A DNA stretch of 64,000 nt, from NCBI GenBank assembly GCA_964030785.1, contig OZ034968.1:34261686-34325685 (forward strand), in the 5' to 3' direction. This document shows, piece after piece, positions 22,601-37,100 of this stretch (position 1 is the first letter of the stretch; each line of letters starts with the position of its first letter). The position numbers were made by a program, and so were the translations under genes. The notes beneath the pieces are model-generated. The model did not search any database and was not told the origin of the DNA. It worked only from the letters and a program-made list of their open reading frames with translations. The stretch comes from Siderastrea siderea. Its lineage: Eukaryota > Cnidaria > Anthozoa > Scleractinia > Rhizangiidae.

Positions 22601-23900
22601 GAAAAACTCAATTGATGACCTCGCATCTGAGATAAAACAAATCCTTCAACAAATTGAGACTGGAACACTTGTCTAAAATGCAAATCAGCTTCAAAAGCAA
22701 GTCTGAAATGCAAATTTAATCAAAGAAATTCGTTTTTGGTCGAGGAATTTAGCGTAATTTTCTGCTTGGGGGCCCTCACAGCTCGACTGTAGTAAAGTAG
22801 GTTATAAGGTGTATTGCAGTGTAGTAGACGTGATTAACGAATTAGCACAAAGCCGATAGTGAAATGATTTTTTGCCGGACCAAAAGAAAATCTCGACATT
22901 TGCATAAAAAGCGTTTGATCGGTGGAAAACCTTGACGCCACATATCGTGTCCTCAGGCAAATCACAAACGAAAAAATGGGCTAATTTTAGGGTAATACAG
23001 CAACCAGAAACCACAAAATTCTTTAAATTATTTAACTGCAGCCTTCTCAAGTGGTATAAATTTGTGCTTTAGAATTTTGCAATGCCTCACTAGTGAGCAC
23101 AACGAGTGTATTTTAATATGTACAGCTACTATCATATCGAAAATTGTCAACCATAGACCCATGATCGCAGTATTAAACCTCAATAACACAGCTATAAAAC
23201 CCTGGTTTGGAAATGGAGGAAAACTATTCACGCGTGCAAAGAAAATAATGAATAGCCAATTCAAAACTCGGAACTCGAAAGCTTTCACGCAGTATTTTCG
23301 AGCGCAGAGATTTGAATCAACTTCTATAATAGAACTGTTTACAACTCTCTCCTAACCCAACACAAAGGCAAATTGAAGTTGTGTGTACACCGTCTTATAC
23401 AGGCTTAAGGAAACAAGCGAAGCTTAGTCGTGAGCAATAAGCTAAAGAATAGAGCCATACGAACGCACAAAGCCGTCCAAAGAGCTGAGATATTCCCCAG
23501 TTTAATTTCAATTCGGCTGCACAAACGAACGCACAAAAACCGGCAGTCGATAAGCTAAACTTTGGAGTTGATTCTTTTCTTTTCACGGCCAGTCGCCGCT
23601 ATGTTTATAGGTCTCGCTAACGGTATACACGGGTCAGAATCCTCTCATAATGCCCTAACAACTCTCTGAGCTACAGCTTCGCCGAAAAATTTATTAAAAA
23701 GCTACAAATTGTTAAGTTTTGGGGTCAAAGCAAGGCCGCGCGAGAACAAGAGAATCAATTCAACTCGGTCGCCGCATCATCAGACGACAGGTAAACTCCT
23801 TCCAATTTAAAGCGCTTGAATCCGTCGAAACTAGCTCTAGACAATAAATTATTCACCGTCATTTTACGATAACTTATACATCATCAAACACATAAGAGGA
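16654..23900. other. Non-coding stretch, no supported gene
   Basis: AT-rich DNA. It holds a 17-bp perfect palindrome at 19149-19187 and ATGGCGCC-type motifs near 18970, but no reading frame with domain similarity that I recognise. Confidence 0.55.
19149..19187. repeat. Perfect 17-bp inverted repeat with 5-nt loop
   Basis: Arms CGCCATATTGGTGTACC and GGTACACCAATATGGCG are exact reverse complements around ACGGC. Confidence 0.9.
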
Positions 23901-26900
23901 AGGGCACAAACTTACGTTATTCACCATCACGTTGTAGATTCAACGGGTTGAGTATCAATCCAATTTTCGAGTAAAATCCTCCCGAAAGCAAACGTTCCTA
24001 TTTCGCTCTAGAATTCCTTTTCGCTCACGTCATTCTCCTCGAAACTGCCTCCTGTTATAGTCCACTGTATCCTGAATCGCGAGCTTTCCAATTATTATCG
24101 TAATCTGTGTCTGAAACCTTGAAATTCGTTCAATATAAATTCGAAGAGCTTCGCCCGGTCAGGCTTTCCCAGACAAAAAGCCAAGTTTCATTGTAAACGA
24201 CACACATGCAATCGAAGCGATTGGATGTCGGCGCTTAGCCAATCAAATGCCACCTAAATGTACCGCTCTGTCAATCACCCGCCAACACGAAATCACCCGC
24301 GCTTAGAATTTCCGGTCAAATCACCGAACACACTTGTAAAACACCGCAAAAATACTCTTAGTAAACACCGAACCGGTCCGTGTCCAAGTGAACGAACGCT
24401 CTCGATACGAAATCTCCTGGAATCCTATACGGCTAGAGACGTGAATTTCGAACGCCGTATCTCAAAAATATGACAAGTGGTGACAACTTGACGTTGTTTT
24501 GCCATTATTTTTATTGATCGCACGTGATTGGCCCTTATTGGACAAGATGTATGCAGATTGGTAAACAATGAGCGAACAAGGGGGCCATTGACTTGAACAA
24601 AGGTTGAAAGCGCACCAGCCAATAGCCGCAGGCGAACGGGGCTAAACGACGTATAAGGTGACAGTCAACAGTAAATTTCAACGAGCGTGATCCGAATTTT
24701 TGATTTCAAGAACTTCGATAGCGTGACTTGAAATTGACTATACATCGCACCAGATTGCACGCAAAATAATCTATCCTCTGGAACATCTCCAGCGACCATT
24801 TCACCGCTGACATTTCAGAGAATCGAAAGATCCAATTACATTTTTAACCAGAATCCCCGAATTTCAATGATCTCGAAGGCGGGAGGGTCAATAAAAAAAA
24901 TACACTTCTCATTTGCACTTCTGGCTTGACAGACCATAAACAAAGTACACAGATTTGATTTCAGCCATTATTCACCCGGGATGACGGCTGACAATTAAGC
25001 AGGCTTTGTTATAAATATAGAAATGATCACGCAACTCATGTCTTGTGACGGTGACCGTGGGAATTGCAGGAATTATATCACGGCTTCCCCACCTTTTCAG
25101 TGTTGCCCACTACAACAGGAAGTTACGTGGTCTTGGAACACGTACGAAGAAAGATTTTATTGCCCGCCTATCTGATTCTAGGCTGACACACTCAAAAGAC
25201 ACATTTTACCGCCTCGATTCTTTCTGTGAGGCACTTATCTTAAATAGGTGTAAAATGTTTTCGAAGTTGTAAAAGATACCTTTTTTCTCGAAATAATGAG
25301 GGAGCGGTAAATAAAGGCAGTATGTGCCAAGTATCATGCATGCTCGTGCGATAATTCACGACAGAAAGATCAGTCTTTTTGTGGTGAAAAAAACAATGCG
25401 ATTCAAGTTCTTGAGTTGTCAAGACAAAAAGCGTTTTTTGGCTTTCTTTCAATCTTCGGCTAAGTTGATCAATCCCTAACGCTAAAAGATGACAAAATGT
25501 GACAAACTCTCCTTTATATATAAGTTTTCTTTTGAATGTTCGTTGATTCAACTGAGGGAAGCAAAAATTTTCGCGAGGCATACAACGTGTGAGTGGGTAA
25601 CTCGTTTTTTCATGAATGTTTTAATATATTGAATTTTGACTAAGTCAAGTTAGCCCCAGTCATTCCCAAGAGCACCCAAGTTCGTAATCAATATTGCGAG
25701 CAACAACACCACAGGAAAGAAGTATTAATAGCTTTCATTTGCATCGGTTAAACTTTGCCACATCCAAGTGAGTGAAGTGCATCAAAGTAATTATGAACGA
25801 ACCCCAATCCCCTGTCGTAAAAGTGAAACGTTTGCTTAAAATTTTCCACCCATGGTTTAGCATTCTTATAAACTTCTTTTTTGCTAGGATTTTCGAGGAA
25901 TCCATAGCTATTCCCTCATGGTTTGTGTTCTTAGACAGTCGAACACTGAAACTTTGCTGAAATTTCCCCAAAGAAGCTGATAAACTAAGGCCGAATGTCT
26001 CTTCCAAGGCGGAGCTGCCTAAACTTCGAACACCAAAACTGGTCAATATTTCACATGAGACCCTCACTGGAAATTTCTTGCTGTTTGAATTACGTTAAGA
26101 CGGTCATTCTTTAGTTCTGATTGGAACATTTAGCGAAAAGACATCCTTAGACCTTACTCTTATCCAAAAAACGGGACTTTGTTCTGCGTATTAGGGCGTG
26201 CTACGTCTGTACGAGATTTATCTCCCAGTCTTTAATAGATCCGTAAATAACTGACATATAAAAGTTGCATAATCACAGACCGCGAGCGCTATGGGAAAGG
26301 GCATTTGAAAATATTAAATCCCCATATATAACTCCGAAATGTTAATCCGTTTTTGTTTTTGCCTGGTTTTCGCTAAAATGATAATGACTTTCGCTGATTT
26401 AACAATCTGCGTTCTATTTTCCGGATATTCACTGGCTAAATGACTCACTGTATATCCTAGATGGCTGCAAGAAATTATTCAGCCCTCCTGGGAGGAGAAA
26501 GGTTGAGCAGAAATGTTGGTAAAGAAGTTTATGCGGCTTATTATGTAATAAGTATAAGCAAGTAAGAAAACGTAAAAGATTAATTTCAGTGTACACCTTC
26601 AATTTTATATAGCAAAAACAGATCAGTTTAGAAGCGGTTCCCCGCTCCACCTAATAAATCACAACAGATCTAAAGTCGAAAATCTAAACTGTAAAAAGAA
26701 AACAGTTTTACACAAAGTCGTTTTTGTCGTTGATGTCCTTCAGTGGAATTAAAACAGGGCCTTGTAAATTTCAATATTTAAATACTGGTTTAAAAGAAAA
26801 CCTTTTCTGGCTGCATCATTTATTTGAGATATCTGAGGCCAAAACACATTCAACTCATAATATTGTTTTGCATGTTTTCGTTTTTAATCCTTCATTTGTG

Positions 26901-29900
26901 ATATGTTGCAATATTTCACTTGCTTGACTGCATACGCCGTAATTCGCATAAAAAACATAAGCGACCTAAAACTCAAGTATCACGATGGAGAAGATTGCCT
27001 ACCCCTTATTTCTTCGAAGTTTCCATCAAATTTCTCGGCAAAATATTTGTGAGTTAGGTTACGCGAGCAGCCCGCCGACTGGACAAATCTAATTTCCCGC
27101 TAACAAGAGCGGCAAACTAAAAACTTTGGCCATGTTTTTGAATTGTAATAGGCCCGCGAATTGAGTATTACAATCTTTTTTTTTTCATTCAAACTGTACA
27201 ATGTTGTATAGTAGGAAAAACCCTTTGAAGCTGACGCCGAGAGATCGTTCGACAGTTGCGGAAGATTTGGCCTTTTGACGCGAAAAGCAAAATAGCGCGT
27301 AAAATCCACAATATCGTCTGAAAGTTAATTGTGACGAATTTCATTTACAGTCAAACATTGCCTCTATCGAGCGACGAATAATTGGTCTTAGTTACAACCC
27401 TTTCAAAAACCGTAACATCGCGTACACTCAGTTCGATTTTTGAACCAATTTTAATTTTGAACCAAGTTCATCTGAATTTACCCTGCTTGCAATAAAGCCT
27501 TTGTTGAGCACTGCCAGAGCCACACGAACCAGTCAATAAAGATTATTTCTACACCCGGACATCGCACATCATGTCGAATATTTAAATTACCATTTTTTGG
27601 TTTTGTGGCAGGGAGAAAAGATGATAACTTTAACAGTCATTTCTCGTTTCTTTCCTTTGGTGACTAACCTGAGCTGGTTATTCCTGTGGTTTCCAAGTCG
27701 ATGTACTCGAGCTCCATTCGCACGGAAATTCACCAACCTAGGGACAAAGTAAATTTGAAAATTTATCTTTAATGTTAATTAATTCAAAAATAGATTAGGT
27801 TGTCAGGTAGGGCATAAAATTTTCATGCATACATGTCATCAACTTCGAGAACAGCTGAAAATTATCGTTTCTAGTTTTTGCTGGGGCGAAGTTAAAATTT
27901 CGGGCGTTCGTTGGAAAACGACGATTTTAATTCCAGCCTGCTAAATTTAAAAGTTCCGTCAGCTGAAAAGTCGTTTCATGTTTTCAATTAACAAAATACA
28001 ATGTAAAGCGTGGCTTGCCAACGTGGAAATTATTATGCGCCGTGAGTCAAAACTGAGTTTATTCGCGCGCTTTTGTAAGGTTTTTCCCAGCTGACCGAAG
28101 AAAAATAACGCTCTCTTCAAATTATTGTTATTATTAAACTGATATTGTTCAGGTTAAACGAGCAAAAGAGAAATTTTGCTAAAGGAATAAACCAGTAACC
28201 TAACTTACTGTCAGGTCTGGTCGCTGCGTTGGCTTTGACAATGCAAAAAAACGCTAGAAATTTCAAATTGGAAGATTTGGCCGGGTCACTTACATGAGTC
28301 AATAGAGGGTCTTTAGCGCGGGCGTTGCTAGTTAAGGGGGCTCTCTTGACGTAATCCCGTATTGAAAGGGACCGTACAATTGTAGCTGCTTTTTGAGAAT
28401 AAAATGCTTCTTCTTGTGAGACAAATAAAACAAAAGATCAAAGAACAGCGTGAAGGTAGACCTGCTAGGCTTCGTCAGAATTCAGGTTCGGATTGTACAA
28501 ATAAACTCCCGTTATAGATTACTATATTGCCCGCGCAATATCTGCAAAAAAACACTGCCGGTATAAGTTATTGTTCTTTTAGCAGTAGTTCTAGAAGCAA
28601 ACAAAGGGAAAGTCAGCTGTCCTTAGCAGAAATTCAAAACAACGAAAGATGAATATGTGGCCAGATCAGTACTTTGATTTGCCTGACGACATCGGAAATT
28701 TTTCGTCCGAACGTTTACATTTATCCGTTTATTATACGCCTTGACAAAAATAAGGCTTTTGTCACCCAAGCTGCAAATCTCGTTTCTAAAGTTTGAGTTT
28801 GGGTCTAACACGCACAGCTGAAACCAAACAAAAGTCAAAATGATGCAAAGAAAAATTCTCGAATGTTTCGCATTTAAAATCTTTAGCTAATTGTTTAAGT
28901 AATGTAAACAAATTTTCACACTAGAAAACATCTGCAAAATCTTGGAATATTCTACACCGAATATTTGACTAAACCATAGTACTGGATTTTTTTATTTATC
29001 CCCCCAAAAAACCAGTCTCTATTTCACACTTAAATAGTTCCCTCGAAATACGTAAACAACGGGGAATTTTCGGATCTCCCGCGTTGACTACAAAAAAAAA
29101 ACATATTTATTAAGTTAATGAATGGCACACTCATTTCAAGTCACTGAAATGAATTCATTTCTCGTTTTCTCTTTCTATGCTGTTTATCCATAGTCAGACA
29201 TGTTTATAAATTAGGTAGGCTTAATTCTGTCATATAAGCCAATAAGAAACTCGCCTTTTTGTAAACGCGTACTTGATTGACAATGTAACACTACAAAGAA
29301 GTCTTTCTATGTTTTTTGATTAAAGTTCAAAAGGCAGAATTTTTTTCGCAAGCGTCCTTTATGTTACTTTACGCTTCCTTTAGCAAGGCTGAGACCCGTG
29401 CTTTCTTCCGCAATTTTTTGGCTTGGAACAATAAAAAAGAAAAAGAAAACATTTTTTTTTTCGTTCAAAGGAATTATTTTTGCAGCGACCTAGTTCTACT
29501 GCAAATATTTCGCTGCAATTTTTGAGAAGCCGTGACTAGGTTCTTCATTGATAGCCTTCTTCCTGCAATATCGCCATTCGTATCAACTGAGAAAAAATAC
29601 GATTCAATATCATTTCCAGAGGAGCTTCTATCGTTCATAAGGGCAATCTATTTACTCTTTTGTAAGAATAGAAAAAAAAAAGAAAGAGACTTTTAGCAGG
29701 CATAAACTGTCCAAACATTTACATCTCGTAAAGCAGATACTGTTTATGTAGTATCATCTGTTAGATTAGAAGGTTCACCACAGAAATTTATAGATCAATC
29801 TTGGCAAACTGCTTTTAGAAGCCACACATTTTTCTCAACAATACAGACTCTACATATACCAACAATAGTGAATAAATAGATGTTATTCCTTTGCCCCAAA

Positions 29901-31643
29901 AGCGTAACTTGGTAACAAATTACCAAAGATGATGATAAATTTCGAGCCACACGAGTCTCGATGTCGCCAGATTTCAAAATCAGCTCGACGGTAGTTGTCG
30001 TAAAGATATAAAAATTGAAAATATAAATATCGTCGTAAGTAATGAATTAAAAATAAATCGGCAACAAACTTGGTGTACGTTTGGTCGACCAGCCTCGTAG
30101 CGGTGAGTTAGCTATCAGCTTAGGACACGGACGATTCTCCAGTCTGCGCATGCAATAATTTGCCGTATTTCACAGCTGCGTAAGTCTATAACAATATCCT
30201 CTTCGTTTTCACCTAAGCGTTTTCGTGTGATAAGGTTAGGATAGCCCTTGTTGTGGCACCGACAAACCGTATTTGACGCCTAGTTAACGCTCGTGAGCGT
30301 GAAGATCGACTTGGCAACGTTTAACTTCTATTACTCAACCTGTACCACCCTATATTTACATAAGAAATGGACAGTTGCCACAAACAGCGAATAGCAGCCC
30401 AGTCTCGAGACGTGTCGATGTTTTATGCATTGGAAAACAGGACGTTTTCTATTGTGGAAAGAAAGTGGGCGGGTATATGCATTATTAGATGTAACTGACT
30501 CGAAGATCGGCTAAAAGGTTTGTGGACGCGCCTCAAACATGGGAGAAAAATATATTGAATGCAAATCAACTCCGCTTTATTTAATGCCTGTATTCTCTAA
30601 ATTTGACCGAAAATTGTCCTATCTTGTGTTTTAACAAAACTTGTAAGGAAGCTCTAAAGCTTTTCTTTTGGAGTGAAAATAAATAAAAATCCTTCTTTTC
30701 TATCACTAAAGGGAGAAAGAAAAATATTCTATTTCGATCATGTAATCGATTGTTGACATATCTGCTACTCACAAAAAATAACTTTGATCCAGATCCTTTA
30801 CGGACACAAGGAACTAAGTCTTATTTTTAAAATCAAATTTATTAGTTTACTTTACAAAACTACCACATTTTAGGCGATCTTCTACTCGTTGGTTATTATT
30901 TTGATGTTGACTTTAAGTTTCTAATCCTTTTGGTTAAGTGTCAAAGAACAATAGAGCGACCGAGCCGTGATAACTAACAACAAGAACTGAGGTGAAGGGC
31001 AGGGATAAAACAAAAAATATATCGAATTGGATAACCAAAAGAAAAGAGGGATGAATTGTGTACGAACCTGAGCAACCACAGACCACCTACTGTCATACAT
31101 TAATGGTCGACCTGTGGCGTGGCTAAGCATGTTGCAAAACACAGGGATAGATTAGCTTTGATAAAGGAAAGTTAAGATGAAAAAAGGTCGTAGGGTTCTC
31201 AGTTTCACATTCTCCCCATTGCAGAAGGATAAATGACCTGAGTCGACTCCAGCGGACTATAGAAGTTGGAGATGTGGAGAGGAATAATCAAGGAGTACAA
31301 AAGGATAGAGAAAATTAGACCAAATAAAGAGGTCGGGTTGGAATAGGCACTCGAAGTCGAATGGACTGGTAACCATAAATGTGAGACATAAGATTACAAT
31401 CACTGATTGCAGGCCTTGTAGAATAAAAATTTTCGGAATAGAAATGTCTCATCAGCTAAGTATCAGTCGAATAAAATGACATTCAAAATCTCCTGGTCGC
31501 AGCTGACAATTCGTCATTTTTCTGTTAAAAGACCCTTCTCTTCAGTTGGAAGTAATACCTCAAAAATTTTAATCTTGAAATAATTTTTTCAAAAATTTTA
31601 GATATCAAAATATCTCAAAGATCGAGACTATGATTCGAGTGAC
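23901..31643. other. Non-coding stretch, richer in CpG near 23.9-24.7 kb
   Basis: The segment 23.9-24.7 kb is visibly richer in CG dinucleotides, with CCAAT-type words (CCAATCAAATG, CCAATAGCCG). It could be a promoter; a minus-strand donor AATAAC|GTAAGT sits at 23916/23915. The remainder to 31.6 kb shows only short random frames. Confidence 0.35.
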
Positions 31644-31814
<171 letters not shown>

Positions 31815-32149
31815 CATCTAGTCTCTCAGAATCTTTACAAAATACTTTCTCTTTTTGCATCTACCGTTGTTCAAAATAGACATTTCAGCGCTTTATAAAG
31901 AATGTCCTAATAAGATCAAAGTAACAACAGAACTGGTCCACCAAAATAGACGGAAGTATTTCATTGAATTGAACAATTAGAAGCCGATGTCGGCAAGAAG
32001 TGCGACCAGTGCCATGAGCAAAAAACGCGCGTGTGTCAACTCACGACCGGTTTTAACACTGCTTGTGATTGGCTGAAAAAGCCGCGTGTTTTCCTTTGTT
32101 TGAATAGTTGACATTTTGGTATAAATTAATTTAATGCGAGTCTGGCGTT

Positions 32150-32480
32150 TGAGTTTGAAGAAATCCTAAACGTTAACGTGGCCATTCAAATGAAGTTATT
32201 TCCTATGATACTGATTAATATCCTTCCTCACAACTGAGGTGGTTCTAACTCCAGCGTCTCTAGGGAGATTTTAAAGGTTGACCATAAAAATGAAAGATAC
32301 TGAAGGGTCCTTCAGTATTTTTCTATCGCAGCGAACATGCTAATTCTAACTTCAAAGTTTCTGGATGAAATCCTTAAGTTTGACGATTCAAGTGAAAGCT
32401 ACTTATGATCAATATTTTTACGCCGGTTGCGCTATTATACTGTAAAGAGTAGTTGTGTCTTTGAATCTGTGGACAAAATC
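32150..32480. repeat. Degenerate minisatellite, unit about 100 bp (locus 3)
   Basis: Shows CTAACTTCAAAGTTTCTGG, ATGAAATCCTTAAGTTTGACGATTCAAGTGAAAGCTACT-like phrases (about 3 units) matching the loci at 7.7 and 10.5 kb. Confidence 0.6.
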
Positions 32481-32759
32481 CAAGTGACCAGATAAAAGGT
32501 ATCCGGCGAGGCATGGGTTCAAATGGTTCCCAATAAATCTGAGTATCTAGCAAACTAAAAATTCAAAGTCAGTTCGAAATTCAAACGGTAGATCGTGCAA
32601 CACTAATCCCTCATCAGTTGGCTCTTTTCATGGACTTTTTGTACGAAGCTATATTCCTGGGAGTGTTAACTAAAACCATTAAACAGATGACTATTGATGA
32701 CTTTTTATATCTGACATCATATAAGAGGAAAAGGGAACTGTATGTACATGTAGTGTATT

Positions 32760-34150
32760 ACTGAAAGTGCCCCGGACCACCAAAGTAGACAGGCGGCAGG
32801 CAAGAACGTACGCCGGGACAGGAGAGAGTTCAAACACAGTCTTCAACTGAGCGAGTGCACAGAAGTTGATGTGACTGCACAAAAGGTAGTACGGGTGGAC
32901 AGGAATTGACGAAAGTTCCGAGTCTCTTTCACAGCGCGTAATAGAGGCCGCATCCACATAAACAAAAGCCGACGAGAAATGATGGTCCTGTCGTGAAAAT
33001 CCTTTATAGCTCTGATATGAGTGTATGAGAGTGCATGCGACTTTGAGGCTAAACGAGAACGATAGTAGACGACAACTGATGCCGTGAGAGTTCAATTCCT
33101 TTGATAGTGCATGGGAGGATATGAGAGTGTGTAAGAGTAATAATAAATAATGGGTGAAAGTCGACGAGAGCTGGCGAGTTTTCAGACTCTTTGGCAGGGC
33201 CAGTGTAGAAATGCAGGAGAGCGCATGTGAGTTAGAGGCCAAGCAACAGAGTGATAAAAACATGAACTGGTGAAAATTCAAACTTTCGATAACGCTTAAT
33301 AGTATATGAGGGTGCATCACAGTTAGAAGCCAAACAAGAGGCATTACACTAGAACTGATGATATTTCAAATTGTCTGAGAACGCCAAAGAGTGCATGCGA
33401 GTGCATGTGAGTTGACCAAACAAGACGCTGAGAGTAACAAGAACTCACGAGAGTTCATTTCTCTGACAGTGCATAGAATTGTGAATAAGAGTGTACGAGA
33501 GTTAGATAGAGAACAAACGAGAGTGGGAGTTAGAAAGGAACTGTGAGAGTTCAAATTCTTGAAAAACACTTATGGGTGCATGGGAGTTGAAGACCGAAAG
33601 AGAGTGAGAGTCGATGAGACCTGACTGAGCTCGATAGAAGATAGGATGATAGTGTACGAGAGTTAGAGACCAAACAAGACGGAGAGAGTAACTAACTGTC
33701 GATTGTTCATTCTTTGACATGAGCAGGCAAAACCTAGCAATAGTTCAAACTCTTGAAAAACAAGAAGAGCTACTACATGAGAGGTAGAGACCAAAAGAAA
33801 ATGAGAATAAGCCAAAGGACTGAAGAGAGTTTAAAAGTCTAATATCACGCGAGAGTGGACTAGAGAGTCAGAAGTCAAAGTTAATGAGTGAGAGTCGAAG
33901 AAAATAGAACGAGACTGTTGAAATTGTTTAACAGCGGATGAGACTGAATGACAGTTCTAGTGAGAAAGCAATCTGATCGAGACGTGAGTAGACAAAAATT
34001 GACGAGTTTAAAAGCGCATGCACAAGACTCAACGAGAGTCAATAAAAGGAGAGCTGAGTACAAACAAGGGGGATAGTAGCAAAGAGGTGAGTCAAGATCT
34101 GACAGCACATGAGACAACGAGAGAACGCGACAGCTAGAGGCTCGCCCTTG
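32760..34150. repeat. Degenerate tandem array, unit about 85-95 bp
   Basis: The phrases GTGCATG(C/G)GAGT, GAGTTAGAGACCAAACAAGA, GAGAGTAACAAGAACT and CGAGAGTTCAAATTCTT recur in the same order; the ACCAAAC phrase falls near 33227, 33320, 33408, 33500, 33578, 33660 and 33785. About 15 diverged copies. Long minus-strand reading frames here exist because stop codons are rare in this repeat, not because of coding. Confidence 0.75.
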
Positions 34151-37100
34151 ATTTAAGGAAATGATACGAACGCAGATACAAGGGTTGAACAACGACGAAC
34201 CTTTTCCATCTTCAGTGTAGCCGCCATGGTGAAGGTTAAATGGCAAAGGTGAAGTCCGTCGGTGTCGAATCCAAAGTATAGAAAGAGCGAGATAGTGCCT
34301 AGCTTATAGCGGGTTAGAGTTTCTGCAGCATGAAGCGACCTGGAGCTTCCTTCCCGACGATCATTTTGAGTGTATGTCCTTACTATCATATGTTGATTGG
34401 TAAAAATCTAACTTAGCGTAATCACAACCAAATTTCACCATACCGTTTAGTTATTCACGCCGTTGGTTGAGTTCTCCTGCACAGTTAAAAAGTCTTCAGT
34501 GCTTCGTCGGTGTTGATTTACCTGCACTATACTTTATGCATGACGCCCAAAAGTGCAGTGAATGTAAAGCAAGCGCGCAAGCAAATGGCGAAGCAAGCGG
34601 AAAGTGACGTAACGGAAAGCTGAATCAATTATCGATTAGGCCTTTAGTTTGTGCATTCACTGGCAATAAAAATGGTACGTATAACTTCTTGGAATTAGCA
34701 AACGAACTGAAGACAACACGCTACAGAGGCATGAAAATCAACCAGTAAACTCCCCCATTGATCTTTACATTAAGTTGAAAAAATATTTACCGACAAAATA
34801 TCATCCATTCTTGAGAAATACTGGGAAAAGAACTGAACCAGCCGGCAGAGTTTTATTTTCACCGGAATTATTTCTTGCAATTTTTCTGAATATTATTTGC
34901 GAGTGGCCGATGGAATAGGGCAAGGAATAGGGTAAGGAAGTTCCGGTTAAAAAGAGGAAGACAAAAAAATTGAACGGTTGAATTCTTAGAAAAGATACAT
35001 CTGTATCGGAACTTTTTGCGTGTAAAAATTTTCTTGTCTTAGTTTCATGGAAAACTAGTTTTCTTGTTATTGTAATTGAAAGGTAATGTGGATTTATATG
35101 TATCTATCGAGACTGTGTATAAAATGCCCTGAAGTGTGACCGTCAGTTTTAAGGAGGTGAAAGTTACTGAGAGGTTAAAGCTACTGTACTCTGGCACTTG
35201 TTTGATATGCTGTACAAAGGCTTTCAGTTTTGAATTAGTACCATTCTTGCTGTTTAACATGCGATGCAACGTTGGTTTTAGCAGTTCTGAGTGTTGCTGA
35301 TTTTAGCAGTTTTGAGTTTGTGCACTTGGACTACGCGAATCAAAACTATTGAATGGTACGTGCTATTGGCTTTCAAGTAAAGGTAAAATCAGTTTTACTA
35401 TAATTTTTTACAACTGGCACCATTTGTTTAATTACAAGGATTTTACCAACTTCAAGGGATTGAAGCGACCGTTTTGATCGTAGAAACGATTTCACAATTT
35501 ACTATTCTCAGGAAGTTAGTTTTATGTCTTTAATGGTCTACATAATTTTTCAAAAGGAATCAGCTGTTTCAAAGCAAATCCACTTGACAAGAATCATATT
35601 TTATCGTGATCGCCATAATAGCTTATACCTGTAATGTTTGCATGGAAACGTATCCCCTCCCTTTTCAGACAAACATGCAAACGACTCTATAATGAACCGA
35701 TGCAAGTAGTTTTTTTAACTGTCTGTTGCCTTCCCCTATATCTGATCAACAATGTTCTTGAAGACAAAAAGAAATATCAAAAATTTTAGAAGTTTAATCT
35801 CAAAATTAATGTACACAAAGATTTATTCAGAAAATCAAATACATTTCTGGGTACTAAACAAAAAAGATGAAAATTAGTGGCGCCATCTAGACGCCAAAAC
35901 TTATATAGTTGACAGCTTCGATTTTCCTTCGATTTTTTTTACAGTAAAATAGTGTGTATTGGATAATAACTGCTCACTTCAACTGAAAGATATATTGGCT
36001 TAGTGTGGTCAGCGTAAAACTACAGAGCGCTGTGGTCACAATGTTTAATATAACCAGCACCCTCCCTAAAATCTGATGAATACTGTAGCTATAAGTACAA
36101 TTTACTGTTTAGGCGGTAGGTGGGGATGTGAATTGCTCAATAATGAAAGATAAAGTTATCGAAGATCCGCGAATGCTCAGATTCAGTTCAACGTTTTCAG
36201 AGTAATAAAATATTTCTTGACTCTGTAATTTGCTCGACATAAACTAAGAAACCATGCAAGAAGTTGCTTATAAATATGCGAACAGGAAATGGTCTTTTGT
36301 TCGCATTGACTGATGCGTCAACTGCGCTTCGCATATGAAATCAAGTCATGTTATTTGAAATAAATTTAACCCAAAAATGCCCTGATAAACGGTAGCGTTG
36401 TGATAAAATCTTTGCGTTCTCTACAGATTAATGATTACTCCAAGCCGGTGGCAAAATTGATCGCCAAAACACTGTAAAATTTGATGGTCGACTTCTGGCC
36501 ACGATTCCGTCCATTTTACGCGAATGTGTACCCTTGTAGTACATAATGTTTCAAATGCGTCTATCTGGGTCGTAGAATCAAACATGGTTTTGATCGTACT
36601 TACAAAACATACAAGCCTTTCAAGACCTAACTATGTTAATCGACTTCAACAATATTAGGAGAACGTAAACATGTTTTCCCACAGCGTGTAAGAGACTGAT
36701 GGAAGTAAACTAGTTCGCGATTTACATTTAATGGTGACATTAAGTGCTTGCGTATTGAGTTTAAGGTTACCTGTTGAGAGTTTTCCAAAGGCTTCAAAGA
36801 CATCAGCGACGAATAAGATCATATTAATCTTCTAATAACCACATAAAATCAAAGTTCTCCTCCCCTTATGTGGACACCAAACATTTAAGATTTCAGCGCT
36901 AATATAAACGGCAAGCCTTTTGTTTGGAAGCGACCATTCTCAATTGTTACTCCAACAACCAATGAACAAAGGGCTTAATCAAATAACCTTTCTTCGCTTT
37001 TGAAAGTCCCGAGAATCAACGCTTGGGTGATATTGTGGTTGCGGTTGTAATCGCACAATCTTTGCCACAATGCTAATGAGTTCAAATTTGGTACAACTAA

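Noticed and set aside
22389..22676. 95-codon plus-strand frame as a possible small gene
   Set aside because: No domain, no splice or regulatory context, and its length is within chance expectation for 64 kb.
25735..26067. 110-codon minus-strand frame
   Set aside because: No recognisable similarity, no nearby exon-like structure; treated as chance.
32691..33344. 217-codon minus-strand reading frame
   Set aside because: Lies in the degenerate 90-bp tandem array, begins without coding features and has low-complexity composition; no domain.
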